In this document: one piece after another, positions 53,365 through 61,564 of the stretch
How the letters are laid out: each line of letters opens with the position of its first letter
How positions within the stretch are numbered: position 1 is the first letter of the stretch
Assembly: GCF_014490725.1 (NCBI RefSeq)
Contig: NZ_JACOQL010000003.1
Coordinates: 558,001-622,000, forward strand
Length of the DNA stretch: 64,000 nucleotides
Source of the DNA: Paracoccus amoyensis
Lineage (GTDB): Bacteria; Pseudomonadota; Alphaproteobacteria; Rhodobacterales; Rhodobacteraceae
Direction: 5' to 3'
The notes under the pieces: generated by a model
Told to the model about the DNA's origin: nothing
Seen by the model: only the letters and a program-made list of their open reading frames with translations
Databases searched by the model: none
Program-made: the position numbers and the translations under genes

Positions 53365-53796
53365 ATGACCTTTCACCTGGATGATTTCCTGCCCTACCGC
53401 CTGTCGGTAGCCGCCGCCCAGATCAGCCGCAGATTCGCGGCGCGATATGCCGAAGAGGCCGGTCTAACCATTCCCGAATGGCGCGTCCTGGCGCATCTGA
53501 ACCATTCCGGGACCGTCAGCGTTCGCGATATCCACAATAGGGTCAACCTGGACAAATCCATGATCAGCCGCGCTGCCACCAGATTGCAAGAGGCAGGCTT
53601 GGTCCGCAAATCGGGGCATGAGGCAGACCGGCGCCTTGTATCACTTGAGCTGACGTCGCAGGGGAAAACGCTGATGCAACGCCTTGGCCGGATTGCCGAG
53701 GATTTTCAGACCGAGTTGCTGGCAGAAATTGGAGAGGATGCGCCCGCGATGAGCCGTGTCCTTGACCGCTTGATCACAACGCAGCACATGGAATAG
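53365..53796 (+). CDS. MarR family regulator of homogentisate genes
   Basis: This 143-residue regulator has a winged helix at about 30-100: IPEWRVLAHLNHSGTVSVRD, IHNRVNLDKSMISRAATRLQ (recognition helix) and HEADRRLVSLELTSQGKTLM (wing). AAGGA precedes the ATG at 53365. It is divergent from hmgA and upstream of fahA-maiA, and repeated dyads flank it on both sides, so it probably represses both arms until an intermediate binds. It shares its N-terminal DDFLPYRLSV pattern with the second MarR at 58.8 kb. Confidence 0.9.
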   Translation: MTFHLDDFLPYRLSVAAAQISRRFAARYAEEAGLTIPEWRVLAHLNHSGTVSVRDIHNRVNLDKSMISRAATRLQEAGLVRKSGHEADRRLVSLELTSQGKTLMQRLGRIAEDFQTELLAEIGEDAPAMSRVLDRLITTQHME

Positions 53797-53894
53797 CCAG
53801 AGGCGGGTGCATGAAAAATGTTTTTATAACAAAATATTAGAAATTTCACGCGCACAATATTGGTTTCAAAAGAAATTATTTTCGCAAAATTATA

Positions 53895-53908
53895 GTTGCA
53901 TTTGCAAC
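53895..53908. promoter_or_regulatory. perfect dyad in the fahA promoter region
   Basis: GTTGCA-TT-TGCAAC is a perfect inverted repeat in an AT-rich stretch, 88 bases before the fahA ATG. The same motif, less perfect, occurs three times around the hmgA/marR promoters. Confidence 0.65.
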
Positions 53909-53996
53909 GAAATCTGTTACGAATTTTCGAAGAAGAGAATGTGTCATCGCGCCGCCTTGGCGTGATTGGAAGATTATCAGAACAACAGGGGGCTTG

Positions 53997-55214
53997 ATGC
54001 CGATGGTTGAACAACCATACCGCAGCTGGATATCGGCTGCGAACAGGGAAGATTGCGACTTTCCCCTTCAAAACCTGCCCTTTGGCGTCTTTTCGACACG
54101 CGATATTGCACCGCGCTGCGGCGTCGCGATTGGCGATATGATCGTTGATCTGGCCCTATGCGAAGAACGCGGTTTGCTGGACGCCGGTGGGACTTTTTCC
54201 CAGCCTCAGCTGAATGACTTCATCGCCCTTGGCCGCGCGAAATGGGACGAGGTTCGCGCCCGCCTGACCGGCCTGCTGGCCGAAGGGGGTGATGAAAACA
54301 CGCCGCTGGTCGCGATGAACGCCGCAACCTTGCATCTTCCGATCCGGGTGACCGAGTTCACCGATTTCTACGCCTCGAAGAACCACGCCTTCAATGTCGG
54401 CGTGCTGTTTCGCGGACCTGAAAACGCCCTGCCGCCGCAATGGACGCATATGCCCATCGGCTATAATGGACGGGCATCCTCGGTCGTCGTGTCGGGGACT
54501 GACATTCATCGCCCGATGGGTCAGGTGAAAGGTGACAACGGGCCGCTCTGGTCGGCCTGTCGCCGCCTTGACCTGGAACTGGAACTGGGCGCCATTGTCG
54601 GGGCCGACAGTAAGATGGGCCAGCGTATCAGTGTCGAACAAGCCGAGCAGATGATCTTTGGCTACGTCCTGCTGAACGACTGGTCGGCACGCGATATTCA
54701 GGCGTGGGAATATCAGCCGCTTGGCCCCTTCCAATCCAAGGCGGTCGGCACCACCATCAGCCCGTGGATCGTGACGCAGGCTGCATTGGAACCGTTTCGG
54801 TGCAAGGGCGCCGACCGTGTGAACCCGCTGTTGCCCTATCTGCAAGAAAGCCGTCCGGGCTTTTACGATATGACGATAGGCTGGACCATGAACGGGCAAC
54901 GCATGGGCCAGACCAACTATAACGTCATGTATTATTCCAGCGCTCAGCAACTGGCCCATCACACCGTATCGGGTTGCCCGATGCGTGTGGGCGACCTGCT
55001 GGGATCCGGCACCATTTCGGGGGCCAGCAGTGAGCAGACGGGCGCATTGTTGGAGATGACGCAGGGCGGCAAGAACCCGGTCACGGTCAATGGGGAAAGC
55101 CGGACCTTTATCGAAGATGGCGATGAAATCGGGCTGTATGCCTATGCGACTGGTGACGGCTATCGCATCGGCTTTGGCCCCTGCATCGGCACCATTCTTC
55201 CCGCTTTGAAATGA
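53997..55214 (+). CDS. fahA: fumarylacetoacetase
   Basis: The enzyme hydrolyses fumarylacetoacetate to fumarate and acetoacetate, the last step of tyrosine breakdown. It has 405 residues. Conserved active-site residues are present: Asp123 and His130 in TDFYASKNHAFNVG, the two Glu of LELELGAIVG, and Asp in LLNDWSARDIQAWEYQPLGP. AGGGGG lies just before the ATG at 53997; a TTG one codon upstream and an ATG two codons downstream are less likely. It overlaps maiA by four bases. Confidence 0.96.
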   Translation: MPMVEQPYRSWISAANREDCDFPLQNLPFGVFSTRDIAPRCGVAIGDMIVDLALCEERGLLDAGGTFSQPQLNDFIALGRAKWDEVRARLTGLLAEGGDENTPLVAMNAATLHLPIRVTEFTDFYASKNHAFNVGVLFRGPENALPPQWTHMPIGYNGRASSVVVSGTDIHRPMGQVKGDNGPLWSACRRLDLELELGAIVGADSKMGQRISVEQAEQMIFGYVLLNDWSARDIQAWEYQPLGPFQSKAVGTTISPWIVTQAALEPFRCKGADRVNPLLPYLQESRPGFYDMTIGWTMNGQRMGQTNYNVMYYSSAQQLAHHTVSGCPMRVGDLLGSGTISGASSEQTGALLEMTQGGKNPVTVNGESRTFIEDGDEIGLYAYATGDGYRIGFGPCIGTILPALK

Positions 55215-55897
55215 GCTGTTCTGGGGCAGACGCGATCATCCTGCATGATTACTGGCGCTCTTCCGCGTCATATCGCGTGCGGATCGCGCTGGCGCTGAAA
55301 GACGTGGCTTACACGCGTGTGCCGGTCGATCTGGTCGCGGGCGAGCAGCGCGGTGCAGCACACCGTGCGGTCAACCCGCAAGGCTTGGTGCCCGCGCTGA
55401 AAATAGACGGGCAGGTTCTGACGCAATCCCTGGCCATTCTGGAATATCTGGAGGAAACGCGCCCCGAACCTGCGCTATTGCCCCGGCATGTCGCCGCACG
55501 GGCACATCTTCGGGCAATCTCGCTGACCATCGCCTGTGAAATTCATCCCCTTTCAAACCTGAATGTGCTGGAACGCGTTCAGGCCATCGGCGGGTCGGAA
55601 GCACGCGCCGAATGGAACCGCGACAATATCGCATCGGGCTTGGAAGTGGTCGAGCGTTTGCTGCATCATCCCGGCTACATCGGCCGGTTCTGCCACGGCG
55701 ATCAACCCGGCATGGCCGACTGCACCCTGATCCCGCAGCTTTACAATGCAACACGGTGGGGCGTGGTTTTTGATCACCTGCCCCGGATCACGACAGTTGC
55801 ACAAAGCTGCCACACACACCCCGCCTTTCAACAGGCCCATCCAGACAATTTCGACCCTTCGCGGGAGGCGAAGGAACCTTGGGGAGAGAGACCATGA
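55211..55897 (+). CDS. maiA: maleylacetoacetate isomerase (zeta-class GST)
   Basis: The enzyme isomerises maleylacetoacetate to fumarylacetoacetate using glutathione. It has 228 residues. The zeta-class motif SSASYRVRIALALK (SSxxxRVRIAL) is at about residues 17-30, followed by VNPQGLVPALKIDGQVLTQS and LSNLNVLERV. The start overlaps fahA (ATGA) and the stop overlaps the TRAP binding-protein start by four bases, so the transporter genes are translated together with the catabolic genes. Confidence 0.95.
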   Translation: MSCSGADAIILHDYWRSSASYRVRIALALKDVAYTRVPVDLVAGEQRGAAHRAVNPQGLVPALKIDGQVLTQSLAILEYLEETRPEPALLPRHVAARAHLRAISLTIACEIHPLSNLNVLERVQAIGGSEARAEWNRDNIASGLEVVERLLHHPGYIGRFCHGDQPGMADCTLIPQLYNATRWGVVFDHLPRITTVAQSCHTHPAFQQAHPDNFDPSREAKEPWGERP

Positions 55898-56898
55898 AAT
55901 CACTGAAACTGGCGCTTGCCGGATTGCTGCTGTCATCTGCGCCGTTGATGGCGCAGGAACTGATCATGTCATCCTGGCTGCCGCCCAAGCATCCGATCGT
56001 CGTGAATGCGTTCGAGCCTTGGGCCGAGCAGGTTGAAGCCGCCACCGATGGCCGTGTCACCGTGCGCATCATGGGCAAGCCGCTTGGCAGCCCGCCTGCG
56101 CATTTTGACATGGCCCGCGACGGCGTGGCCGACATCACCTATGGCCTGCATTCCTTTACCGAGGATGATCGCTTCACCCGCGCCCAGCTTGGTCAGTTCA
56201 GCTTTCTGGGTGACGATGCCATCGCAAATTCCAAAGCGTATTGGAACATTTACAGCGGAAAGCTGAACGCGGCAGATGAACATCCGGGCACCCATATCCT
56301 TGGGCTGTTCATGCACGGCCCCGGCCTTTTGCATAATAACAAGCGCAAGATCGAAACCGTCGCCGACATGCAAGGGTTGAAAATCCGCGTGCCCGGCGGC
56401 TACGCTGCCGACCTGCTTTCAGCCCTTGGCGCGACACCCTTGTTCATGTCATCGCCCGAGGTTTACGAAAAGCTGTCTCGCGGCGTGATCGACGGTGTGG
56501 CCTTCACCTATGAGGCGATGACAGCCTTCAATCTGGTCGATGATATCAAATATTCCATGACCGTTCCCGGCGGGATTTATAACACGACATGGTTCTTTGT
56601 CATCAATGAGGACAAGTGGCAAAGCTTGAGTGAGGAAGACCGCGCGGCCATCGACGCGATCTCGGGCGAGGCTTTTGCAGAAAGTGTCGGTCAGGCATGG
56701 AATGACGCAGATTCAGCCGCCATAGAAGAAATCGGCGACAAGGTCGAATTCTATGAAGCCACGCCGGAAGTCGTGGGCGCCCTGCGCACCCAAGCGTCCG
56801 AACTGGAACAGGCATGGTCGGAAAGCCTTGGCGAAGATTATGATGGCACGGCGGCGCTGGCCGAATTTCGCGGCATGACCGGGATCAAGGTCGAATGA
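55894..56898 (+). CDS. dctP: TRAP transporter substrate-binding protein (DctP family)
   Basis: This periplasmic binding protein has 334 residues. A signal peptide (MKSLKLALAGLLLSSAPLMA) is cleaved before QELIMSSWLPPKHPI. The conserved carboxylate-binding Arg should be the one in QGLKIRVPGG, and the pattern VAFTYEAMTAFNLVDDIKYS is family-typical. The ATG at 55894 overlaps maiA. Given the operon, an aromatic acid such as homogentisate, 4-hydroxyphenylacetate or a keto acid of tyrosine is a reasonable ligand guess. Confidence 0.92.
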   Translation: MKSLKLALAGLLLSSAPLMAQELIMSSWLPPKHPIVVNAFEPWAEQVEAATDGRVTVRIMGKPLGSPPAHFDMARDGVADITYGLHSFTEDDRFTRAQLGQFSFLGDDAIANSKAYWNIYSGKLNAADEHPGTHILGLFMHGPGLLHNNKRKIETVADMQGLKIRVPGGYAADLLSALGATPLFMSSPEVYEKLSRGVIDGVAFTYEAMTAFNLVDDIKYSMTVPGGIYNTTWFFVINEDKWQSLSEEDRAAIDAISGEAFAESVGQAWNDADSAAIEEIGDKVEFYEATPEVVGALRTQASELEQAWSESLGEDYDGTAALAEFRGMTGIKVE

Positions 56899-57410
56899 CG
56901 ACGCCCGCCCACAATGCTGATGAAACGCCCCCGGATAGGATTCCGGGCCGGGTGCCGCATAAGAATGCGACATGGTATCGCGTCATGGCGGGCATTGCGG
57001 CGCTGCTGATCCTTTTGATGATCGGGGTCACGTGCCTCGATGTGGTTGGCCGCTATCTGTTCAACCGCCCGTTCGGTGGCGCATACGAATTGACGCAGGT
57101 TCTGTTGGCAGCGCTGGTTTTTGTGGCTCTGCCGCTGACCACGGCTGACGGCGGCCATGTCGAGGTTGATCTGGCCCTGCATCTGTTCCCACGCGGTGTG
57201 CAACGTCTGATGGGTCGTTTGGCTGGGGTCATCTCGGCCGTTGCGCTGGCATATTTCACCTGGCGTCTGGCCATCATCGGCCTGGATCAGTGGCATGAAG
57301 GAACGCGCACATCCTCGCTTGCGCTGCCCTTGGCACCGCTGGCCTTTCTGGCGGCGGCAAGCTGCGCTCTGTCAGCCATCATCATGCTGTTCCGGCAGGA
57401 GGCGCCATGA
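56895..57410 (+). CDS. dctQ: TRAP transporter small membrane subunit (DctQ family)
   Basis: This 171-residue protein has four helices after an N-terminal cytoplasmic tail. VTCLDVVGRYLFNRPFGGAY matches the DctQ signature (V-x-R-Y-x-F). It overlaps both neighbours by four bases. Confidence 0.92.
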   Translation: MTTPAHNADETPPDRIPGRVPHKNATWYRVMAGIAALLILLMIGVTCLDVVGRYLFNRPFGGAYELTQVLLAALVFVALPLTTADGGHVEVDLALHLFPRGVQRLMGRLAGVISAVALAYFTWRLAIIGLDQWHEGTRTSSLALPLAPLAFLAAASCALSAIIMLFRQEAP

Positions 57411-58717
57411 CCATTTCCCTGATCGCCTTTACCATCCTTCTGGCGATGATATTCGTGCGGGTTCCGATCGCCTTTGCCATGGCCATTGTTGGCGGTGTCG
57501 GTTTTGCGCTGCTGCGTGGCTGGGGACCGGCGGGCGCAATGGTTGGCAACGCCGTCTTTGAAACCGGCCTGAATTATTCGCTGTCGGTCGTTCCGCTGTT
57601 CATCTTCATGGGCAACGTGCTGGCAGGATCCGGCATCGCACAGGGTCTGTTTTCGGCGGCAGACCGGATTTTCGGGCGCATGCGTGGCGGGCTGGCCATG
57701 GCAACCGTTCTGTCCTGCGGCGGCTTTTCAGCCGTATGCGGATCTTCGCTTGCAACGGCCGCCACCATGTCCAAGGTCACGATGCCGTCCATGCGGCGCT
57801 TTGGCTATTCCGACAGCCTTGCCACCGGCGCGATTGCGGCGGGTGGCACGCTGGGCATTCTGATCCCCCCCTCGGTGGTTCTGATCATCTTTGGCCTGTT
57901 GACCGAAGCGGACATCGGCAAGCTGTTCCTGGCAGGCATCCTGCCTGGCATTCTGGGCATCATCGGATACCTTTTGGCGGTCATGGTTGCCGTCCGGTTG
58001 AAACCCGAACTTGCCCCGAAGGTGGGCGAGGTTCACGCAATGACCCGCCGCGATGCCGTCAGCGTTTTCGCCGTGATGGGTCTGTTTGTCTTTATCATGA
58101 CAGGCATCTATGGCGGCTTTTTCACCCCGATCGAGGCTGCCGGCATGGGTGCCGCCGCCGCGCTGCTGATCGCATTCGCGATTGGCGGGATGACCCGACA
58201 GGCGCTTTGGACGGCATTTCTGGACAGCGCGACCGCATCCGCGATGATCTTTGCCATTATCATGGGGGCCGAGATTTTCAGCAATTTCGTCACCTTCGCC
58301 GGCTTGCCCGACAGCCTGTCAGATATTGTTGAAAATCTGGGTCTGTCGCCGTGGACGGTGCTGTTGGTGATCGTGCTGATCTACATCGTTCTTGGCTGCT
58401 TCCTTGAAAGCCTGTCGATGATCCTGCTGACGGTTCCGGTTTTTTATCCGCTGGTCGTAGATTTGGATTTTGGGCTGAAAATTCTTCAGGATCCCGACGC
58501 CGTGCTGATCTGGTTCGCGATCATCGTGGTGGTCGTAACCGAGATCAGCCTGATCACGCCGCCCATTGGCATGAACGTCTTTGTCCTGCGATCCGTGCTG
58601 CCCGATGTGTCACTTGCAACGATCTTTCGTGGTGTCTTCGTGTTTTGGGTAGCAGATATTGTCAGGCTTGCCCTGATCATCGGCCTGCCGGTCCTGTCGC
58701 TTTATCTGGTCACCTGA
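57407..58717 (+). CDS. dctM: TRAP transporter large membrane subunit (DctM family)
   Basis: This 436-residue channel subunit has about twelve helices. DctM patterns include VPLFIFMGNVLAGSGIAQGL, GGLAMATVLSCGGFSAVCGS, AGGTLGILIPPSVVLIIFG and, late in the protein, ITPPIGMNVFVLRSVLPDVS. It completes the TRAP system that starts inside maiA. An 80-base gap precedes the next gene. Confidence 0.95.
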   Translation: MTISLIAFTILLAMIFVRVPIAFAMAIVGGVGFALLRGWGPAGAMVGNAVFETGLNYSLSVVPLFIFMGNVLAGSGIAQGLFSAADRIFGRMRGGLAMATVLSCGGFSAVCGSSLATAATMSKVTMPSMRRFGYSDSLATGAIAAGGTLGILIPPSVVLIIFGLLTEADIGKLFLAGILPGILGIIGYLLAVMVAVRLKPELAPKVGEVHAMTRRDAVSVFAVMGLFVFIMTGIYGGFFTPIEAAGMGAAAALLIAFAIGGMTRQALWTAFLDSATASAMIFAIIMGAEIFSNFVTFAGLPDSLSDIVENLGLSPWTVLLVIVLIYIVLGCFLESLSMILLTVPVFYPLVVDLDFGLKILQDPDAVLIWFAIIVVVVTEISLITPPIGMNVFVLRSVLPDVSLATIFRGVFVFWVADIVRLALIIGLPVLSLYLVT

Positions 58718-58797
58718 CGACACCGCCCCGCCACCGGCCGTCATGCGCTGGCAGGGCCTGAAGACCAACTCGCAAACCCAAAACAGACAGCCCTGAT

Positions 58798-59283
58798 ATG
58801 CGCATTGAAACATTCTTTCCCTATCGTCTTGCCGTCACCGCCGAAGCATTTTCACGGCAATTGGCCGTAGCCTATGGCCGACAACACGGCCTGTCCCGTG
58901 AGGAGTGGCGTCTGCTGTTCTTGCTGGATGACGCAGGCAGGCTGGATTCCCTGCAGCTCTCGCAGCGCACATCGCTGAACAAGGTTCAGGTCAGTCGCGC
59001 GGCCAGCAGGCTAGAGGAAAAAGCCCTGATCACCCGCGATATTCTGGGGTCGGACCGGCGCTTGCGGAACTATGCCATTACCGATGCCGGGCGCGACTTG
59101 TTCCAAAGCGCCCTTCACGAGGTCGAGGCACGGGCGCAGGAAATACTGGATGCCATGCCCGCACGCGACCGGGCGGCGCTGGAACGCGGAATAGCGGCGC
59201 TGGATCAAGCGATCGCAACGGTCACGTCCCCCGATGAAGGTCGGGGCACGCCCTTCCCCCGTCCCGGTCGATCCCGGAAATAA
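58798..59283 (+). CDS. second MarR family regulator
   Basis: This 161-residue regulator opens MRIETFFPYRLAVTAEAFSR, matching in pattern the MarR at 53.4 kb. Its winged helix covers SREEWRLLFLLDDAGRLDSL, TSLNKVQVSRAASRLEEKAL and GSDRRLRNYAITDAGRDLF. The two look like paralogues that bracket the fahA-maiA-TRAP block. The C-terminus is Pro/Arg-rich. It converges on the Lrp gene with one base between the stops. Confidence 0.9.
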   Translation: MRIETFFPYRLAVTAEAFSRQLAVAYGRQHGLSREEWRLLFLLDDAGRLDSLQLSQRTSLNKVQVSRAASRLEEKALITRDILGSDRRLRNYAITDAGRDLFQSALHEVEARAQEILDAMPARDRAALERGIAALDQAIATVTSPDEGRGTPFPRPGRSRK

Positions 59284-59284
59284 G

Positions 59285-59746
59285 TCACAGCGGCCCGACG
59301 CCCGCATCGTCCTTCAGCGTTTTCAGCACAATCTCGGATCGGACCTGCGCGACCTGCGGGTGCGGCAACAGATGCCGGTGCACGAAATCGGCAAAGGCTT
59401 CCAGATCGCGGGCGCGGATATCCAGCACATAATCCGCATCGCCCGACACGGAAAAGGCCGACCGAATTTGCGGCTGGCTGGCGACGAAGCGGGCGAAATC
59501 GCTTTCCTTGCCCTGCCCGTGGCTGGACAGGTTCACCCGGATGATGGCCCGCAAACCGAAACCCAGTTTGACCGCGCTTAACCGCGCCGAATATCCCTCG
59601 ATCACGCCAGCCTGTTCCAATGCCGCGCGGCGACGCGAACATTGCGAGGCTGACAGGTTCACAACCTCGGCCAATGCGGCATTGGTGATTGATCCGTCAT
59701 GCTGCAATGCAACAAGAATCGCGATATCGAAGCTATCAAGCTGCAT
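59285..59746 (-). CDS. Lrp/AsnC family transcriptional regulator
   Basis: This 153-residue regulator has a helix-turn-helix at about 5-55 (LDSFDIAILVALQHDGSITN, AALAEVVNLSASQCSRRRAA, LEQAGVIEGYSARLS) and the C-terminal RAM ligand domain (GDADYVLDIRARDLEAFADF). Members near hpd usually respond to tyrosine or phenylalanine. The ATG at 59744-59746 has no clear ribosome site; a TTG at 59762-59764 would add six residues. It is divergent from hpd, and phased repeats lie in the shared region. Confidence 0.88.
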   Translation of the reverse strand: MQLDSFDIAILVALQHDGSITNAALAEVVNLSASQCSRRRAALEQAGVIEGYSARLSAVKLGFGLRAIIRVNLSSHGQGKESDFARFVASQPQIRSAFSVSGDADYVLDIRARDLEAFADFVHRHLLPHPQVAQVRSEIVLKTLKDDAGVGPL

Positions 59747-59791
59747 TTCATGCACAATCTTCAATATTCATGCAGATGTCATGCAATATTG
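59747..59791. promoter_or_regulatory. phased TCATGCA repeats between lrp and hpd
   Basis: TTCATGCA occurs at 59747-59754 and 59767-59774, and GTCATGCA at 59778-59785, so repeats start 20 and 11 bases apart and fall on one face of the helix. The last two lie inside inverted arms CAATATT (59762-59768) and AATATTG (59785-59791). This pattern suits cooperative Lrp-type binding and autoregulation. Confidence 0.55.
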
Positions 59792-59880
59792 ACATCTTTT
59801 CGACCCAGTTCGCAAGCATCGTGCATTCGCGGGGTGATATTCTGTCATCGACACGAGACATGCACCCTGAGGAGCAGAAT

Positions 59881-60993
59881 ATGGGCCCTTTCCCGCACAA
59901 CGCCCCGAAAGCCACCATCAGCGCCGCCAATCCGGCCGGCACGGATGGTTTCGAATTCGTCGAATATGCCCATCCGCAGCCTGAAAAGCTGGATACCATC
60001 TTTCGGCAGATGGGTTTCGTCCCGGTCGCGAAGCATAAGACAAAGAACATCACGCTGTATCGTCAGGGCGACATCAACTACATCCTGAATGCCGATCCAG
60101 ACAGCCACGCCGCCGGCTTTGTTCAGGAACACGGCCCGTGCGCCCCGGCGATGGCTTGGCGCGTCGTTGATGCACAGGCGGCGTTGAAGCGTGCGCTTGA
60201 TCTGGGGGCAACGGAATATACAGGCGATGGCAAATCCATCGACGCGCCTGCGGTCTATGGGATCGGTGGTTCTTTGCTGTATTTCATCGACATCTATGGC
60301 AGCGAGGGCAGCGCCTATGATGCGGATTACAACTGGTTGGGTGAACCGAACCCGAAACCGACTGGCTTTGGCTTCTACTATCTGGATCACCTGACCCACA
60401 ATGTCATTCGTGGAAATATGGATACGTGGTATAAATTCTATCACGACACCTTCAACTTCCGCGAAATCAAGTATTTCGACATCAAGGGCAAGCAGACCGG
60501 TCTTGTCAGCCGCGCCTTGACCTCGCCCGATGGCAAGATCCGCATCCCAATCAATGAATCGACCGACGATCACAGCCAGATCGAGGAATATCTGAAGGAA
60601 TACAAAGGCGAAGGTATCCAGCACATCGCAATCGCCAGCGAAGACATCTATGCGGGCACCGACCAGATCTCGGCAGCAGGAATGGATTTCATGCCCGGCC
60701 CGCCAGATATCTACTACGAAATGTCGCGCAAACGCGTCACCGGCCATGAAGAGCCGATCGACCGGATGAAGAAGCACGGCATTCTGATCGACGGCGAAGG
60801 CGTGGTCGGCGGGGGCGAAACGCGCATCCTGCTGCAAATCTTTTCGAAAACTGTGATCGGTCCGATCTTTTTCGAGTTTATTCAGCGTAAGGGGGATGAT
60901 GGCTTTGGTGAAGGCAACTTCCGCGCACTGTTTGAATCCATTGAGGAAGACCAGATTCGCCGTGGCGTGCTGACCGCCGATCCGGCCAACTGA
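59881..60993 (+). CDS. hpd: 4-hydroxyphenylpyruvate dioxygenase
   Basis: The enzyme converts 4-hydroxyphenylpyruvate to homogentisate, feeding HmgA. It has 370 residues in two vicinal-oxygen-chelate halves. Iron ligands are the His in YLDHLTHNV, the His in GEGIQHIAIAS, and the Glu in GPIFFEFIQRKGDDGFGEGN, the signature ending of HPPD. GAGGAG precedes the ATG at 59881. An earlier in-frame start would cross the regulatory repeats and is unlikely. It may be co-transcribed with the Rieske gene. Confidence 0.96.
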   Translation: MGPFPHNAPKATISAANPAGTDGFEFVEYAHPQPEKLDTIFRQMGFVPVAKHKTKNITLYRQGDINYILNADPDSHAAGFVQEHGPCAPAMAWRVVDAQAALKRALDLGATEYTGDGKSIDAPAVYGIGGSLLYFIDIYGSEGSAYDADYNWLGEPNPKPTGFGFYYLDHLTHNVIRGNMDTWYKFYHDTFNFREIKYFDIKGKQTGLVSRALTSPDGKIRIPINESTDDHSQIEEYLKEYKGEGIQHIAIASEDIYAGTDQISAAGMDFMPGPPDIYYEMSRKRVTGHEEPIDRMKKHGILIDGEGVVGGGETRILLQIFSKTVIGPIFFEFIQRKGDDGFGEGNFRALFESIEEDQIRRGVLTADPAN

Positions 60994-61001
60994 CAAGGAA
61001 A

Positions 61002-61021
61002 GCCCCGTCGACCGGCGGGGC
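61002..61021 (+). other. hairpin between hpd and the Rieske gene
   Basis: A 6-bp GC stem (GCCCCG / CGGGGC) with an 8-base loop lies 8 bases after the hpd stop and 9 before the next ATG. There is no T-run; it might attenuate or stabilise the hpd message. Confidence 0.4.
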
Positions 61022-61030
61022 CGTTCACCG

Positions 61031-61384
61031 ATGAGTTGGACCGATTACAGCACGGCCCCGGTGCCGGGCACAGTCATCTGCCCGAAAGATCAGGTTCAGG
61101 GCGTCCGCGCCCTGACGGTTGACACGGACAAGGGGCAATTCCCCCTGCTTGTGGTCGCAACAGATCAGGGCATTCGCGCCTATGTCAACGCCTGCCCGCA
61201 TCAATATCTGCCGCTGAATTATCGCGGCGATCAAATGCTTTCTGCGGACGGCACAAAACTGCTTTGCACCGCGCATGGTGCGCGCTTCGATATCCACACC
61301 GGGCATGTGGTCGAGGGCGCAGATTGCGGGTTGGACAGCGTTCCGGTTCGGATCGACGGCACGATGCTGGTTGTGGACGGCTAA
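61031..61384 (+). CDS. Rieske [2Fe-2S] protein
   Basis: This small 117-residue protein has one Rieske domain. The cluster ligands are Cys-x-His in NACPHQYLPLNYR and Cys-x2-His in LLCTAHGARFDIHTG. There is no signal peptide or catalytic domain, so it is a ferredoxin-like electron carrier. It follows hpd by 37 bases, although HPPD itself needs no ferredoxin; a partner oxygenase is not visible in this window. Confidence 0.9.
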   Translation: MSWTDYSTAPVPGTVICPKDQVQGVRALTVDTDKGQFPLLVVATDQGIRAYVNACPHQYLPLNYRGDQMLSADGTKLLCTAHGARFDIHTGHVVEGADCGLDSVPVRIDGTMLVVDG

Positions 61385-61564
61385 ACGTCCATAGGCCGCA
61401 AGCCCACCGGATCGACGCATTCGCCCGCCAAACACGATGGGCTGCAATTTCGGGATCGCCAGCGGCACGAATATCATGGATCATTGCCGAAACGGCAAGG
61501 TCAGGGTGCAGCCCACCAACCCAGCATTCGCACTTTGCCCATATCCTTGCCGCAGGAGCATGCA

